Positions 17,034 through 25,949 are shown, counted from the stretch's first letter. The stretch: 38,887 nt of DNA from Vibrionales bacterium SWAT-3 (GCA_000169995.1 AAZW01000048.1:1-38887), one strand, 5' to 3'. Numbers and translations: made by a program. The notes: generated from the letters alone by a model not told the origin.

Positions 17034-17705
17034 ATGGGTATTTTTTCTCGCTTTGCAGATATCGTAAATTCAAACATCAGCGCACTATTAGATAAGGCTG
17101 AAGATCCTGAAAAGATGATTCGCCTGATTATCCAAGAGATGGAAGACACGCTAGTTGAAGTGCGCACTAATTCAGCAAAAGCGATAGCAGACAAGAAAGA
17201 GCTAGCACGTAAAGTTGAAGCAATCGAAACTCAGATTCTTGATTGGCAGAATAAAGCGACACTGGCACTCACTAAGCAACGCGAAGATTTAGCGAGAGCA
17301 GCGCTGATCGAAAAGCAAAAGCTGGAAGACATCATCAAGAGCTTGCACACAGAGCAAACGTTAGTGCATGAAACGATTGAAAAACTGACCAGCGAGATTG
17401 GCAAGCTTGAAACTAAGATCGCAGAAACACGTGCTAAGCAACAAGCACTGATGATCCGCAACAACGCAGCAAGCAACCGTCGTGATGTGCAAAAACACCT
17501 GCACTCAAGCAAAACGAGTGAAGCAATGGCGAAGTTTGAGCAATTCTCGCGTAAAGTGGATGAATTAGAAGCTGAAGCGGATGTTTACGCGAAGACAGGC
17601 AATGCAAAATCGTTAGACCAAGAATTTGCAGAACTACAAGCTCAAGATGAAATTGAAAAAGAGCTAGCGAAACTGAAGCAGCAAGTTGAAAACCGCGATA
17701 AATAA
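17034..17705 (+). CDS. pspA: Phage shock protein A
   Basis: This 223-residue peripheral membrane protein of the PspA/IM30/ESCRT-III family is almost wholly alpha-helical, with long coiled coils from about residue 25 to 215. The amphipathic N-terminal helix (MGIFSRFADIVNSNISALLD) binds stressed membranes and the family motif EDPEKMIRLIIQEMED follows. In the resting state PspA inhibits PspF; under inner-membrane stress it shifts to the membrane and helps hold the proton gradient. The start at 17034 has a strong AAGGAG site and gives the canonical N-terminus; an upstream in-frame ATG at 17004 would only add a spurious leader. Confidence 0.96.
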   Translation: MGIFSRFADIVNSNISALLDKAEDPEKMIRLIIQEMEDTLVEVRTNSAKAIADKKELARKVEAIETQILDWQNKATLALTKQREDLARAALIEKQKLEDIIKSLHTEQTLVHETIEKLTSEIGKLETKIAETRAKQQALMIRNNAASNRRDVQKHLHSSKTSEAMAKFEQFSRKVDELEAEADVYAKTGNAKSLDQEFAELQAQDEIEKELAKLKQQVENRDK

Positions 17706-17719
17706 TTCAGGAGTTGTCT

Positions 17720-17953
17720 ATGTCCACATTTCTAATTGCAGGTCCATTGATTGTCTTTTTGATCTTCGTGGCACCGCTATGGTTATTCTTACATTACCGC
17801 AGCAAGAAGAAATCCAGTAATGGGCTATCGGAAACGGATCTTCAACGCCTGCATAAGCTTTCAGCGCAGGCAGAATCGATGCAAGATCGCGTAACAACGC
17901 TAGAGAAGATACTGGATGCGGAGTCACCTAACTGGAGACGAAACTATGAGTAG
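17720..17953 (+). CDS. pspB: Phage shock protein B
   Basis: This 77-residue inner-membrane protein has one helix (about residues 3-26) and a cytoplasmic coiled coil (ETDLQRLHKLSAQAESMQDR). With PspC it senses membrane stress and relieves PspA inhibition of PspF. The ATG at 17720 follows AGGAG by 6 bases; a TTG two codons earlier is possible but lies too close to the site. Its end overlaps pspC by 8 bases, in keeping with a PspBC complex made in equal amounts. Confidence 0.93.
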   Translation: MSTFLIAGPLIVFLIFVAPLWLFLHYRSKKKSSNGLSETDLQRLHKLSAQAESMQDRVTTLEKILDAESPNWRRNYE

Positions 17954-18332
17954 AGATCTGTATCGCGATCCAATTAACGGTAAGTTGTCTGGTGTGTGTG
18001 CAGGGTTGGCGAACTATTTCGGCCTTGAAGTTTGGTTGGTTCGCATCATGGTTATCTCTGCTGCACTACTCGGTGGTAGTTTTTTGGTGTTACTGGCGTA
18101 TATTGCTTTGACATTTATGCTTGAAAAACAACCACCTCAGTATGTCGACCAAATGAAGGCCAAACAAGAGCATACGCTCAAGCAAAAGCCTTGGGAAAAA
18201 GGGCAAACTGCAGAGTCGCTATTGAACACTTTAGAGGGTGATTTCCAGAAGTTAGAGACCAGTGTCCGCAACATGGAAGCTTATGTCACCTCAGACACGT
18301 TTAAAGTGAACCGCGAATTTAAGAACATGTAG
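17946..18332 (+). CDS. pspC: Phage shock protein C
   Basis: This 128-residue inner-membrane protein carries a PspC domain. Residues 5-60 hold the family signature (YRDPINGKLSGVCAGLANYF, then LEVWLVRIM) followed by a membrane helix, and a cytoplasmic helical tail comes after. It acts with PspB as the stress sensor. The start at 17946 lies inside pspB. No pspD, pspE or pspG follows, so this is the short pspABC form common in Vibrio. Confidence 0.94.
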   Translation: MSRDLYRDPINGKLSGVCAGLANYFGLEVWLVRIMVISAALLGGSFLVLLAYIALTFMLEKQPPQYVDQMKAKQEHTLKQKPWEKGQTAESLLNTLEGDFQKLETSVRNMEAYVTSDTFKVNREFKNM

Positions 18333-18355
18333 CGGTAAAACCTAAAAAGGATTAG

Positions 18356-18397
18356 ATAACGGTTTAGGAAAATTTATTCCAAGCCGTTATTTTTTTT
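18356..18397 (+). terminator. Intrinsic terminator of pspABC
   Basis: ATAACGG...CCGTTAT extends inward through further pairs to GGAA/TTCC, giving a long stem with one imperfection, followed by seven T. It separates psp from the efflux operon. Confidence 0.88.
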
Positions 18398-18490
18398 AAT
18401 AATTTTCTCTAAATAAATCTTACGCCGACTGGTAAGTTACATGTGATTAATCTATGTTATAAAAATATTTATAGATATGGATGATCACCA

Positions 18491-19525
18491 ATGTATAGAG
18501 CCTCCCTTGTCCTATTGACGGCCTTAGCTGGGTTGTCTGGGTGTGGTAAGGAGCTTCCTCCCGTACCTGAACCTGAATCTAGACCCGCCAAACTCTTCAC
18601 TGTCTCCGTCGGTAACAATGCTTTTGAGCGTAATTTCCCTGCTACAACTGAAGCTGGTGATAGAGCGGTACTCGCATTCCGCGTTCCCGGATTATTGCAG
18701 AGCATCGACGTGACCGCAGGTCAGCATGTGTCGAAAGGCGATAAACTCGCCATGCTAAACCCTGATGAATATCAACTGCTAGAGAAGCAAGCAAAGGCGA
18801 ACTTTCAACTTGCCGATGTTCAGTACCAACGTGCGATCAAACTGCGTAAAGACCGCGTAGTGTCAGAGCAAGATTTCGACCAAGCGAAAGCGAACCACAA
18901 CTCAGCTCGCGCGATGCTTAATCAAGCGAATGCGAACCTTCGCTACACCACTTTAGTTGCCCCTTATGATGGCACCATTTCAATTATTCCAGCTGAAAAC
19001 CATGAATACATTGCCGCTAAAGAAGGCGTCATGAATATTCAGACCAATCAGATTCTAAAAGTCGTTTTCTTATTGCCCGACCAACTTATTACGCGCTTTT
19101 CTACAGGGTTTGAAACCGATGCAACCATGGTATTTGATGCGTTTCCTGAAAATTCTTATGTACTGACATTCCAAGAAGTCGATACGGAAGCTGACCCTAA
19201 AACGGGTTCATATAAAGTCACTATGGTGATGGAAAGACCAACCGATATCGGCATTTTGCCAGGCATGTCAGGTACCGTGAATTTGGTATCGGCTCAAGCC
19301 GCTGCAACCAAAATCCCGACTTCTGCCATGATGACCGATGGCGATGATGTTTCGGTGTGGCGTGTAAACAGTGACGGAATTGCAGAGAAAGTCGCGATCG
19401 TGATTGATGAAAAGCGTCACATTGTCTCTGGCCTGAACGATGGCGACCGCATCGTAACCTCTGGTGTTAATGGCCTTGAATCCGGCATTAAAGTTCGAGA
19501 GTGGATCAAGGAAAGGGGGCTATAA
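18491..19525 (+). CDS. RND efflux adaptor lipoprotein (first of two)
   Basis: This 344-residue periplasmic adaptor (membrane fusion protein, HlyD/AcrA type) has a lipoprotein signal with lipobox LSGC at residues 15-18. The lipoyl half-motifs (GQHVSKGDKLAMLNPDEY and TLVAPYDGTISIIPAE) flank a helical hairpin at about residues 95-155, and a beta-barrel and membrane-proximal domain follow. It links an inner-membrane RND pump to an outer-membrane channel. It is followed after one base by a second adaptor gene and then the pump. The two-adaptor layout recalls VexIJK of V. cholerae and TriABC of Pseudomonas. I do not assign a symbol because the exact ortholog cannot be proved here. Confidence 0.88.
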   Translation: MYRASLVLLTALAGLSGCGKELPPVPEPESRPAKLFTVSVGNNAFERNFPATTEAGDRAVLAFRVPGLLQSIDVTAGQHVSKGDKLAMLNPDEYQLLEKQAKANFQLADVQYQRAIKLRKDRVVSEQDFDQAKANHNSARAMLNQANANLRYTTLVAPYDGTISIIPAENHEYIAAKEGVMNIQTNQILKVVFLLPDQLITRFSTGFETDATMVFDAFPENSYVLTFQEVDTEADPKTGSYKVTMVMERPTDIGILPGMSGTVNLVSAQAAATKIPTSAMMTDGDDVSVWRVNSDGIAEKVAIVIDEKRHIVSGLNDGDRIVTSGVNGLESGIKVREWIKERGL

Positions 19526-19526
19526 C

Positions 19527-20612
19527 ATGAGTGCATTTAAACTAGCGACAGGATTGTCATGTTTAGCTTTGCTGACTGCGTGTGGAGAAAAACCACAAGT
19601 CGAAGTCGATAGTACGCCATTGGTTAAAGCGATTGAGATTTCAGTATTAGATTTCAACGACAAATTGTATTTCCCTGCGGTCGCCAATGCGGCGGAAAAA
19701 GCACATCTGAGTTTTCGTGTGGCGGGTGAGATATATAGACTCGATGTCAAAGAGGGTGAACGAGTTGAAGCTGGGGATGTGATTGCTGAGCTTGATCCAA
19801 CGGACTATCAATTAGACGTCGACAATGCCCAAGCTCGATATACTGTGGTGAACAGCCAGTTCAGGCGTTCAAAACCTCTAGTGAAAAAGGGCTTATTGGC
19901 TAAGTCTCAGTTTGATGAGATTGCTGCTCAACGTCAGATAGCCTACGCCGAGTTAGAATTGGCGAAGCTTCGCTTGTCTTTTACTAAGCTCAAAGCTCCT
20001 GTTGATGGCATCATTTCCCGTGTCAGTGTCGACCAATTTGAGAACATTCAAGTGGGTCAGCAAATTGTGAATATTCACAGCGTTGAGGATGTTGAGGTGG
20101 TGATTCAGCTACCTGATCAAATCTACGTCAATCAACCAAGTGAAACCATCCTTGAAAATGTGACGGCCTTGGTGCGAGTTCCAAGCGGTAATGAGTACCC
20201 TGCCGGCATTAAAGAGTTCACAACAGAACCCGATCCAAGCACCGGAACCTTTACTGTGACCTTGGCACTACCGATGCCCGAAGACGATCTGATTCTGGAT
20301 GGTATGGCGGTCGACGTTACCTCACATGGTCGAGATATTGGCTTAGAACTGAAAGCCGGTGTTTTAGTGCCTATAGAGGCGGTATTCAATGCTGACGGCG
20401 ATGAACTTACTCGTAAGAATTCATTCGTCTGGGTCATTAATGACGACAACACAGTTTCAAAGCAGAAAGTGGTATTAGGTAAAGCCAACCAGAAAACGTT
20501 GCAAATAATCAAAGGATTAGAGATGGGGCAACATATAGTTGTAGCGGGCGTATCGCGATTACGAGATGGGATGACAGTGGAAGTATTATCTCAGGAGGCG
20601 AACAATGAGTGA
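19527..20612 (+). CDS. RND efflux adaptor lipoprotein (second of two)
   Basis: This second adaptor, of 361 residues, has a lipobox LTAC near residues 15-18 and the same lipoyl-hairpin-barrel order: EGERVEAGDVIAELDPTDY, a hairpin at about residues 100-150, then FTKLKAPVDGIISRV. The start at 19527 gives a proper lipoprotein signal; an ATG 63 bases upstream would lie inside the preceding gene and add a leader without function. It overlaps the pump gene by 8 bases. Since an RND trimer normally binds six adaptor protomers, the two adaptors may form a mixed 3+3 ring, as proposed for TriA/TriB; that is inference. Confidence 0.88.
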   Translation: MSAFKLATGLSCLALLTACGEKPQVEVDSTPLVKAIEISVLDFNDKLYFPAVANAAEKAHLSFRVAGEIYRLDVKEGERVEAGDVIAELDPTDYQLDVDNAQARYTVVNSQFRRSKPLVKKGLLAKSQFDEIAAQRQIAYAELELAKLRLSFTKLKAPVDGIISRVSVDQFENIQVGQQIVNIHSVEDVEVVIQLPDQIYVNQPSETILENVTALVRVPSGNEYPAGIKEFTTEPDPSTGTFTVTLALPMPEDDLILDGMAVDVTSHGRDIGLELKAGVLVPIEAVFNADGDELTRKNSFVWVINDDNTVSKQKVVLGKANQKTLQIIKGLEMGQHIVVAGVSRLRDGMTVEVLSQEANNE

Positions 20613-23600
20613 AGCAAATAACAAGCCCCAGAATGACGCTCAGCAGGGTGACGACCAGATCACGGGTGTAGCGGCTTACTTTATTCGCAATAAAGTCATC
20701 AGTTGGATGCTCTCCTTGATCTTCCTGATTGGTGGTGTGTCTGCCTTCTTTGGTTTGGGGCGTCTAGAAGACCCGGCCTTTACCATCAAAGATGCGATGG
20801 TTGTCACCTCTTACCCAGGTGCGACACCGCAGCAAGTGGAAGAGGAAGTAACCTATCCACTAGAGAAAGCAATCCAACAGCTCACCTATGTTGATGAGGT
20901 TAACTCTATCTCCAGTCGTGGCCTGTCTCAGGTTACGGTAACGATGAAGAACAACTATGGCCCAGACGATCTGCCGCAGATTTGGGATGAACTTCGTCGA
21001 AAAGTGAATGACTTGAAAGTGTCACTGCCGCCTGGTGTGAACGACCCACAAGTCATTGATGATTTTGGTGATGTTTACGGTATTTTGCTCGCGGTAACCG
21101 GTGATGGCTACAGCTACAAAGAGTTGTTGGACTATATCGATTATTTAAGGCGTGAGCTGGAACTGGTTGATGGGGTCAGTAAGGTTTCTGTTTCTGGTCA
21201 GCAGCAAGAGCAAGTATTCATCGAAATCTCGATGAAACGGATCAGCTCTTTGGGCATCTCGCCAAACACAGTATTTAATCTTTTATCGACTCAAAACATT
21301 GTTTCCAGTGCGGGTGCGGTGAGAATCGGTGACGAATACATTCGCATCCATCCTACCGGTGAGTTCCAGAATGTAGAGCAATTGGGTGATTTGATCCTGA
21401 CCGAAGGTGGCGCCCAAGGTCTTATCTACCTAAAAGATGTGGCAGAGGTAACCCGTGGTTATGTTGAAGTACCGACTAACATCATCGGTTATAACGGCAA
21501 GTTAGCACTTAACCTAGGTGTGTCCTTTGCTCAAGGTGTAAACGTGGTTGCGGTGGGTGAGGCGTTTGACCGCAGACTTGCTGAACTAAAATACCAACAG
21601 CCGGTTGGCATCGATATTTCAGAGGTTTATAACCAACCTAAAGAAGTAGATAAATCAGTAAGCGGCTTTGTGGTGAGCTTGGGGCAGGCGGTTGCAATCG
21701 TAATCGTGGTGCTGTTGTTCTTCATGGGGCTACGCTCCGGTCTATTGATTGGCTTGATACTGTTACTGACCGTGTTTGGTACCTTCATTTTCATGCAGTA
21801 TTTCAAAATCGACCTACAACGTATCTCACTAGGTGCATTGGTTATCGCACTGGGGATGCTGGTGGATAACGCCATAGTGGTGGTCGAAGGGATATTGATC
21901 GGTACGCAGAAGGGGCGAACCCGGATGCAGGCCGCCACTGATATCGTCACTCAGACGAAATGGCCATTGCTGGGTGCAACGGTTATCGCGGTAACGGCAT
22001 TTGCGCCTATCGGCTTGTCTGAAGACTCGACGGGTGAGTACTGTGGCACCTTGTTCACGGTTCTACTTATCTCGCTAATGTTGAGCTGGTTTACGGCTAT
22101 CTCAATTACGCCATTCTTTGCCGATATCTTCTTTAAAGGTCAGAAGGTCGATGCAGATAATGAGGGCAAAGATCCGTATAACGGGATGGTTTTTGTTGTC
22201 TACAAAAACTTCCTAGAATTCTGTATGAAGCGTGCGTGGCTAACTATGATTGTTCTGGTTATAGGTCTTGGTGCGAGTGTTTACGGTTTTGGTTTCGTAA
22301 AACAAGCTTTCTTCCCATCATCGACAACACCTATGTTCCAAGTTGATGTTTGGATGCCGGAAGGGACCGATATTCGAGCAACCAACACCAAGCTTAAAGT
22401 GCTTGAAAGCTGGTTAGCGGAACAAGACGAAGTTGAACACATCACGACGACCGCAGGTAAAGGCTTGCAACGTTTCATGCTGACTTACGCACCGGAGAAA
22501 AGTTATAGCGCTTACGGCGAGATAACGGTTCGCGTTAAGAGCTACGAAGTGCTTGAAGGGTTAATGAAGCGCTTCCGTGAGCATGTTAACGGTCAGTTCC
22601 CTGAGATCGACTACAAGCTAAAACAAATCGAGTTAGGTCCTGGTGGCGGTGCGAAGATAGAAGCTCGTATTGTAGGTTCTGATCCAACGGTATTACGTTC
22701 AATCGCAGCACAAGTGATGGATATAATGCGTGCTGATAGCGGAGCGTTTAACGTTCGCCACGACTGGCGTGAAAGAACTAAGGTGCTAGAGCCTCAGTTC
22801 AATGAAAGCCAAGCTCGTCGTTACGGTATCACCAAGTCTGATGTTGATGATTTCCTCGCGATGTCTTTCTCTGGTAAGTCGATTGGTGTGTATCGTGATG
22901 GTACAACGCTGATGCCAATTGTGGCTCGTTTACCGGAAGATGAGCGTGTTGATATTCGTAACATCGAAGGTATGAAGATTTGGAGCCCTGCGTTAAGTGA
23001 ATACATCCCACTGCAACAAGTGACTTTAGGTTATGAGTTGGAATGGGAAGATCCACTGATCATCCGTAAGAACCGTAAGCGTATGCTGACGGTAATGGCG
23101 GATCCAGACCTACTGGGCGAAGAAACTGCTTCTACGCTACAGAAGCGCCTACAGCCACAAATTGAAGCGATTGAGATGCCACCGGGTTATTCTCTTGAGT
23201 GGGGTGGTGAGTATGAGTCGTCTGCGGATGCGCAAGCATCACTATTCACAACCATGCCTCTTGGCTACTTGTTCATGTTCTTGATCACTGTGTTCCTGTT
23301 TAACTCAGTAAAAGAGCCTCTGATAGTTTGGTTAACGGTACCACTGGCTTTAATTGGTGTGACGACTGGCTTGCTGGCCTTAAACACCCCATTTGGCTTT
23401 ATGGCTCTGTTAGGCTTCTTAAGTCTATCCGGGATGCTATTGAAGAACGGTATCGTACTGCTTGACCAAATCGAGATTGAGATGAAGTCAGGTAAGGATC
23501 CTTATGTTGCTGTTGTAGATGCTGCACTAAGCCGTGTTCGCCCGGTATGTATGGCAGCGATTACGACGATTCTAGGTATGATTCCTTTGTTGCCTGATAT

Positions 23601-23715
23601 TTTCTTCAAGCCAATGGCTGTTACCATTATGTTTGGTTTGGGTTTTGCGACGGTACTGACGCTTATCGTTGTACCGGTACTGTACCGCCTGTTCCATAAA
23701 ATTGACGTAGCATAA
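20605..23715 (+). CDS. RND multidrug efflux pump, inner-membrane subunit
   Basis: This 1036-residue proton-driven pump of the AcrB superfamily has twelve expected membrane helices and two large periplasmic loops. In TM4 the proton-relay region reads GMLVDNAIVVVEG: Asp421 is present but the second Asp of AcrB (D408) is Asn422. The TM10 lysine is kept (Lys947 in GMLLKNGIVLLDQ). The N-terminus (GGVSAFFGLGRLEDPAFTIK) and SYPGATPQQVEEEVTYPLE are typical of the drug/hydrophobe (HAE) group. It is the last gene of the operon and no outer-membrane TolC-type gene is present, so a shared TolC is likely. It is probably VexK-like; the substrate is unknown. Confidence 0.92.
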   Translation: MSEANNKPQNDAQQGDDQITGVAAYFIRNKVISWMLSLIFLIGGVSAFFGLGRLEDPAFTIKDAMVVTSYPGATPQQVEEEVTYPLEKAIQQLTYVDEVNSISSRGLSQVTVTMKNNYGPDDLPQIWDELRRKVNDLKVSLPPGVNDPQVIDDFGDVYGILLAVTGDGYSYKELLDYIDYLRRELELVDGVSKVSVSGQQQEQVFIEISMKRISSLGISPNTVFNLLSTQNIVSSAGAVRIGDEYIRIHPTGEFQNVEQLGDLILTEGGAQGLIYLKDVAEVTRGYVEVPTNIIGYNGKLALNLGVSFAQGVNVVAVGEAFDRRLAELKYQQPVGIDISEVYNQPKEVDKSVSGFVVSLGQAVAIVIVVLLFFMGLRSGLLIGLILLLTVFGTFIFMQYFKIDLQRISLGALVIALGMLVDNAIVVVEGILIGTQKGRTRMQAATDIVTQTKWPLLGATVIAVTAFAPIGLSEDSTGEYCGTLFTVLLISLMLSWFTAISITPFFADIFFKGQKVDADNEGKDPYNGMVFVVYKNFLEFCMKRAWLTMIVLVIGLGASVYGFGFVKQAFFPSSTTPMFQVDVWMPEGTDIRATNTKLKVLESWLAEQDEVEHITTTAGKGLQRFMLTYAPEKSYSAYGEITVRVKSYEVLEGLMKRFREHVNGQFPEIDYKLKQIELGPGGGAKIEARIVGSDPTVLRSIAAQVMDIMRADSGAFNVRHDWRERTKVLEPQFNESQARRYGITKSDVDDFLAMSFSGKSIGVYRDGTTLMPIVARLPEDERVDIRNIEGMKIWSPALSEYIPLQQVTLGYELEWEDPLIIRKNRKRMLTVMADPDLLGEETASTLQKRLQPQIEAIEMPPGYSLEWGGEYESSADAQASLFTTMPLGYLFMFLITVFLFNSVKEPLIVWLTVPLALIGVTTGLLALNTPFGFMALLGFLSLSGMLLKNGIVLLDQIEIEMKSGKDPYVAVVDAALSRVRPVCMAAITTILGMIPLLPDIFFKPMAVTIMFGLGFATVLTLIVVPVLYRLFHKIDVA

Positions 23716-23731
23716 CTCTAATTTACTTTTG

Positions 23732-23762
23732 AAATAATGCCCCGACTTGGGGCATTATTTTT
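23732..23762 (+). terminator. Intrinsic terminator of the efflux operon
   Basis: AAATAATGCCCC and GGGGCATTATTT form a perfect 12-bp stem with a 5-base loop, followed by T. The T tract runs into an ATG at 23763, which argues against that ATG as the start of tag. Confidence 0.9.
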
Positions 23763-23792
23763 ATGTACGATTACCAAAGTGAGATTATCGAA

Positions 23793-24359
23793 ATGGAAGC
23801 GAATACCGTGGAAAGAACCTGTGCATGGGCACTCAAACATGAACTTGAAAGGGAATACCACGATACAGAGTGGGGCGTACCTGTCTACGATGACCAAGTG
23901 TTGTTTGAATTCATCACTTTGGAGGGCGCTCAAGCGGGACTTAGCTGGATTACTATATTGAAAAAACGAGAGGGCTATCGTGCTGCGTTTGAGAACTATG
24001 ATCTCAACAAGCTCGCTGCTTTTAATGAGGACAATGTACCGAACATTATTGAAAACTTCGATGTGGTTAAACATAAGGGCAAGATTGCCTCGGTATATAG
24101 CAATGCTCGCGCAGCGCTGGAACTTCAAAAAGAGTTCGGCTCTTTATCGAATGCCTTATGGCAATTTGTCGATAACAAAGTGATCGATAATCAGTGGACA
24201 GAGATGTCACAAGTTCCTGCTTCTACTGAGCAATCTAAAGCAATGAGTAAGTTTTTAAAAAAGAGAGGCTTCAAGTTTGTAGGTGAAACAATCTGTTACG
24301 CGTTCATGCAAGCTACCGGTATGGTTAATGACCATATGGTGTGTTGTCCTTACAAATAA
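23793..24359 (+). CDS. tag: DNA-3-methyladenine glycosylase I
   Basis: This 188-residue base-excision repair enzyme removes 3-methyladenine from alkylated DNA. It closely follows E. coli Tag (187 residues). The zinc ligands are visible as Cys10 (RTCAW), His23 (YHDTEWG), and a C-terminal His and Cys in VNDHMVCC. The HhH-like core holds EGAQAGLSWITILKKREGYR and KKRGFKFVGETICYAFMQA. I chose the ATG at 23793 since it fits the family length and avoids the terminator that abuts the ATG at 23763; no strong ribosome binding site is present for either. It appears to be a single gene. Confidence 0.93.
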   Translation: MEANTVERTCAWALKHELEREYHDTEWGVPVYDDQVLFEFITLEGAQAGLSWITILKKREGYRAAFENYDLNKLAAFNEDNVPNIIENFDVVKHKGKIASVYSNARAALELQKEFGSLSNALWQFVDNKVIDNQWTEMSQVPASTEQSKAMSKFLKKRGFKFVGETICYAFMQATGMVNDHMVCCPYK

Positions 24360-24468
24360 AAGTGTTATTTAGTGTCGCGAAATAATTGCTCAAAAATTGG
24401 AAAATTCACTAGCCATTTATAAACTATTCAATATTATATGCGACCGAGTTTAAAGATAGAAAACGATA

Positions 24469-25440
24469 GTGAAACAACAAAACTACCAAATATGTGATGC
24501 TAGTTATGATCCCTTGCTTAGGCAGTTTGTGCGTGAAGGTGGACACGTAGAAACCATCGCGCCACTTGAAGGTAAGGTATTCCTCTTCTTACTTGAAAAC
24601 GTTGGCGAGTGCATCGAACGAGGTCTGATATTTGATAGGTGCTGGGGCAATGTGATCGTCTCGGAACAAGCGCTTACCAATGTAATCTCAAAGATCAGAA
24701 AGACACTATCTAGGGTAACCTGTGGCTGCGCGACGATCCGCACTGTCAGTAAAACCGGCTATTCCCTTGAAATCGACGAGTCGAAAAAGACAAGCTCAAA
24801 CACCCAAGCTACGCCGCAAGTAGACCTTGGTGAAGCCGAGTATGCGCCTGTGGCGAGTATGATAGCAAAGCCTGCTATTAAAGAATTGTCGACTGTACAA
24901 GCAAATAAACCATCCACGACAAGCCAAGAGCCTGCAGAGAATTCCTCGACTATCATTTCGGACCCTACAACTTCAAATCAAGCGCACAGTTCGATTGCAC
25001 TTGGGCTATCAAGTATTACTAGCAATAAACACGCTATTAAAGCTGGCTATATAGTCGCACTTATTTGTGTTCTCGTTACCGCGTTCAACCTATTTCAAAC
25101 TTACTACAAGCCAACGCCTTACTTTATTGATAAGTCGGAATATCGTGATAGTTACACAGACAATACTAACCACTATTTTTTCCATATTGTTCATGGAGAT
25201 TCCTATTCGCTACCAGTGATAAAGGAAAAGCTGACCAGTGTGATACCTAGTCACTGTAATGTGGATGTGTTTGTTCGTATTTATCCATCTGTCGACCAAC
25301 CAGAGAGCGATGCTTTGTACATGTTAGTTCAAAGGAAGGATGGCGAGGCTCTCAATTACGGGGCGACGATTTTCAATGTAGAGACGTCTTTTGACTCATT
25401 TGCCGCTCATATGGAAAAGAGGAGCTACTTTTGCGATTAA
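24469..25440 (+). CDS. ToxR-like membrane-bound transcriptional regulator
   Basis: This 323-residue one-component regulator has a cytoplasmic winged-helix domain of the OmpR/PhoB type (residues about 5-103). Its recognition region reads VSEQALTNVISKIRKTL and its wing IRTVSKTGYSLEI, close to ToxR and CadC. A Ser/Thr/Pro-rich linker (about 104-188) leads to one membrane helix (192-209) and a periplasmic domain of about 110 residues. That domain has two Cys, 263 and 322, 59 apart; ToxR has a similar pair. The start codon is GTG; the nearest upstream ATG is out of frame. The last 10 bases overlap the next gene, which encodes a secreted partner. It probably senses a periplasmic or envelope signal and controls envelope or virulence-type genes. 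It is not ToxR itself: length and periplasmic domain differ. The ligand is unknown. Confidence 0.85.
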   Translation: MKQQNYQICDASYDPLLRQFVREGGHVETIAPLEGKVFLFLLENVGECIERGLIFDRCWGNVIVSEQALTNVISKIRKTLSRVTCGCATIRTVSKTGYSLEIDESKKTSSNTQATPQVDLGEAEYAPVASMIAKPAIKELSTVQANKPSTTSQEPAENSSTIISDPTTSNQAHSSIALGLSSITSNKHAIKAGYIVALICVLVTAFNLFQTYYKPTPYFIDKSEYRDSYTDNTNHYFFHIVHGDSYSLPVIKEKLTSVIPSHCNVDVFVRIYPSVDQPESDALYMLVQRKDGEALNYGATIFNVETSFDSFAAHMEKRSYFCD

Positions 25441-25901
25441 TTGGCTTACTCATTTTATTGGCAATAGCTTCGGCGAGCTTTTTTCTAGACCAAAATGCAC
25501 TAGCGGGCACTCGATGGCATTGTAAAACGCTAAAAACGGATTTCTTATCTCAGGCATATCAACCTTATCAATCGCTTTATGAGCGTATGAGCATTACTTT
25601 TCAGTCTGACCAAACTTTTAGCATGAGAGAGTTTGTGACGATCACTGAGAAAGACGGCACCGAAGGCACAATGGAAAACCTTTATTCTGGTTACTATGGC
25701 TTGGACGGGGATCATTTGTCGATGAGCATTATTGACGTGAGAATCGCCACTCCGTTTCATGATCCGATCATTAACCAGGAATACAGTGAGTACAAAGGAG
25801 TGACCATTGATTACTCGATTTTAGAGCAGGAGCAGTCCCTATATCTGTTTAATGAACACCACTCTGAAATCTTTAATTGGACATGCTACAAGGTTCACTA
25901 A
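25431..25901 (+). CDS. Secreted lipocalin-like partner of the ToxR-like regulator (VtrC-like candidate)
   Basis: This 156-residue protein starts with TTG, supported by AGGAG 7 bases upstream; the next in-frame ATG would cut off the signal. It overlaps the regulator stop by 10 bases. A hydrophobic N-terminus (residues 3-19) and an ALA-G site near residue 25 suggest export. The rest looks beta-rich: GTRWHC, ITFQSDQTFSMREFVTI, GYYGLDGDHLSMSII, DYSILEQEQSLYLFNEH and a final NWTCYKV. Cys31 and Cys152 sit at the two ends and could form a disulfide that closes a barrel. Size, order and overlap resemble VtrC, the lipocalin-like partner of VtrA in V. parahaemolyticus, and recall ToxS and TcpH. No close family is recognised by eye, so the role is inferred from context. 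Confidence 0.72.
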   Translation: MRLIGLLILLAIASASFFLDQNALAGTRWHCKTLKTDFLSQAYQPYQSLYERMSITFQSDQTFSMREFVTITEKDGTEGTMENLYSGYYGLDGDHLSMSIIDVRIATPFHDPIINQEYSEYKGVTIDYSILEQEQSLYLFNEHHSEIFNWTCYKVH

Positions 25902-25949
25902 TCAGCTATTAGGGCTTGCGGGGTTGTACGCTGCTGATACGCAGAACTG

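Noticed and set aside
23763..23792. Earlier start of tag at 23763
   Set aside because: This ATG abuts the T tract of the efflux operon terminator and lacks a ribosome binding site; the later ATG fits the family length.
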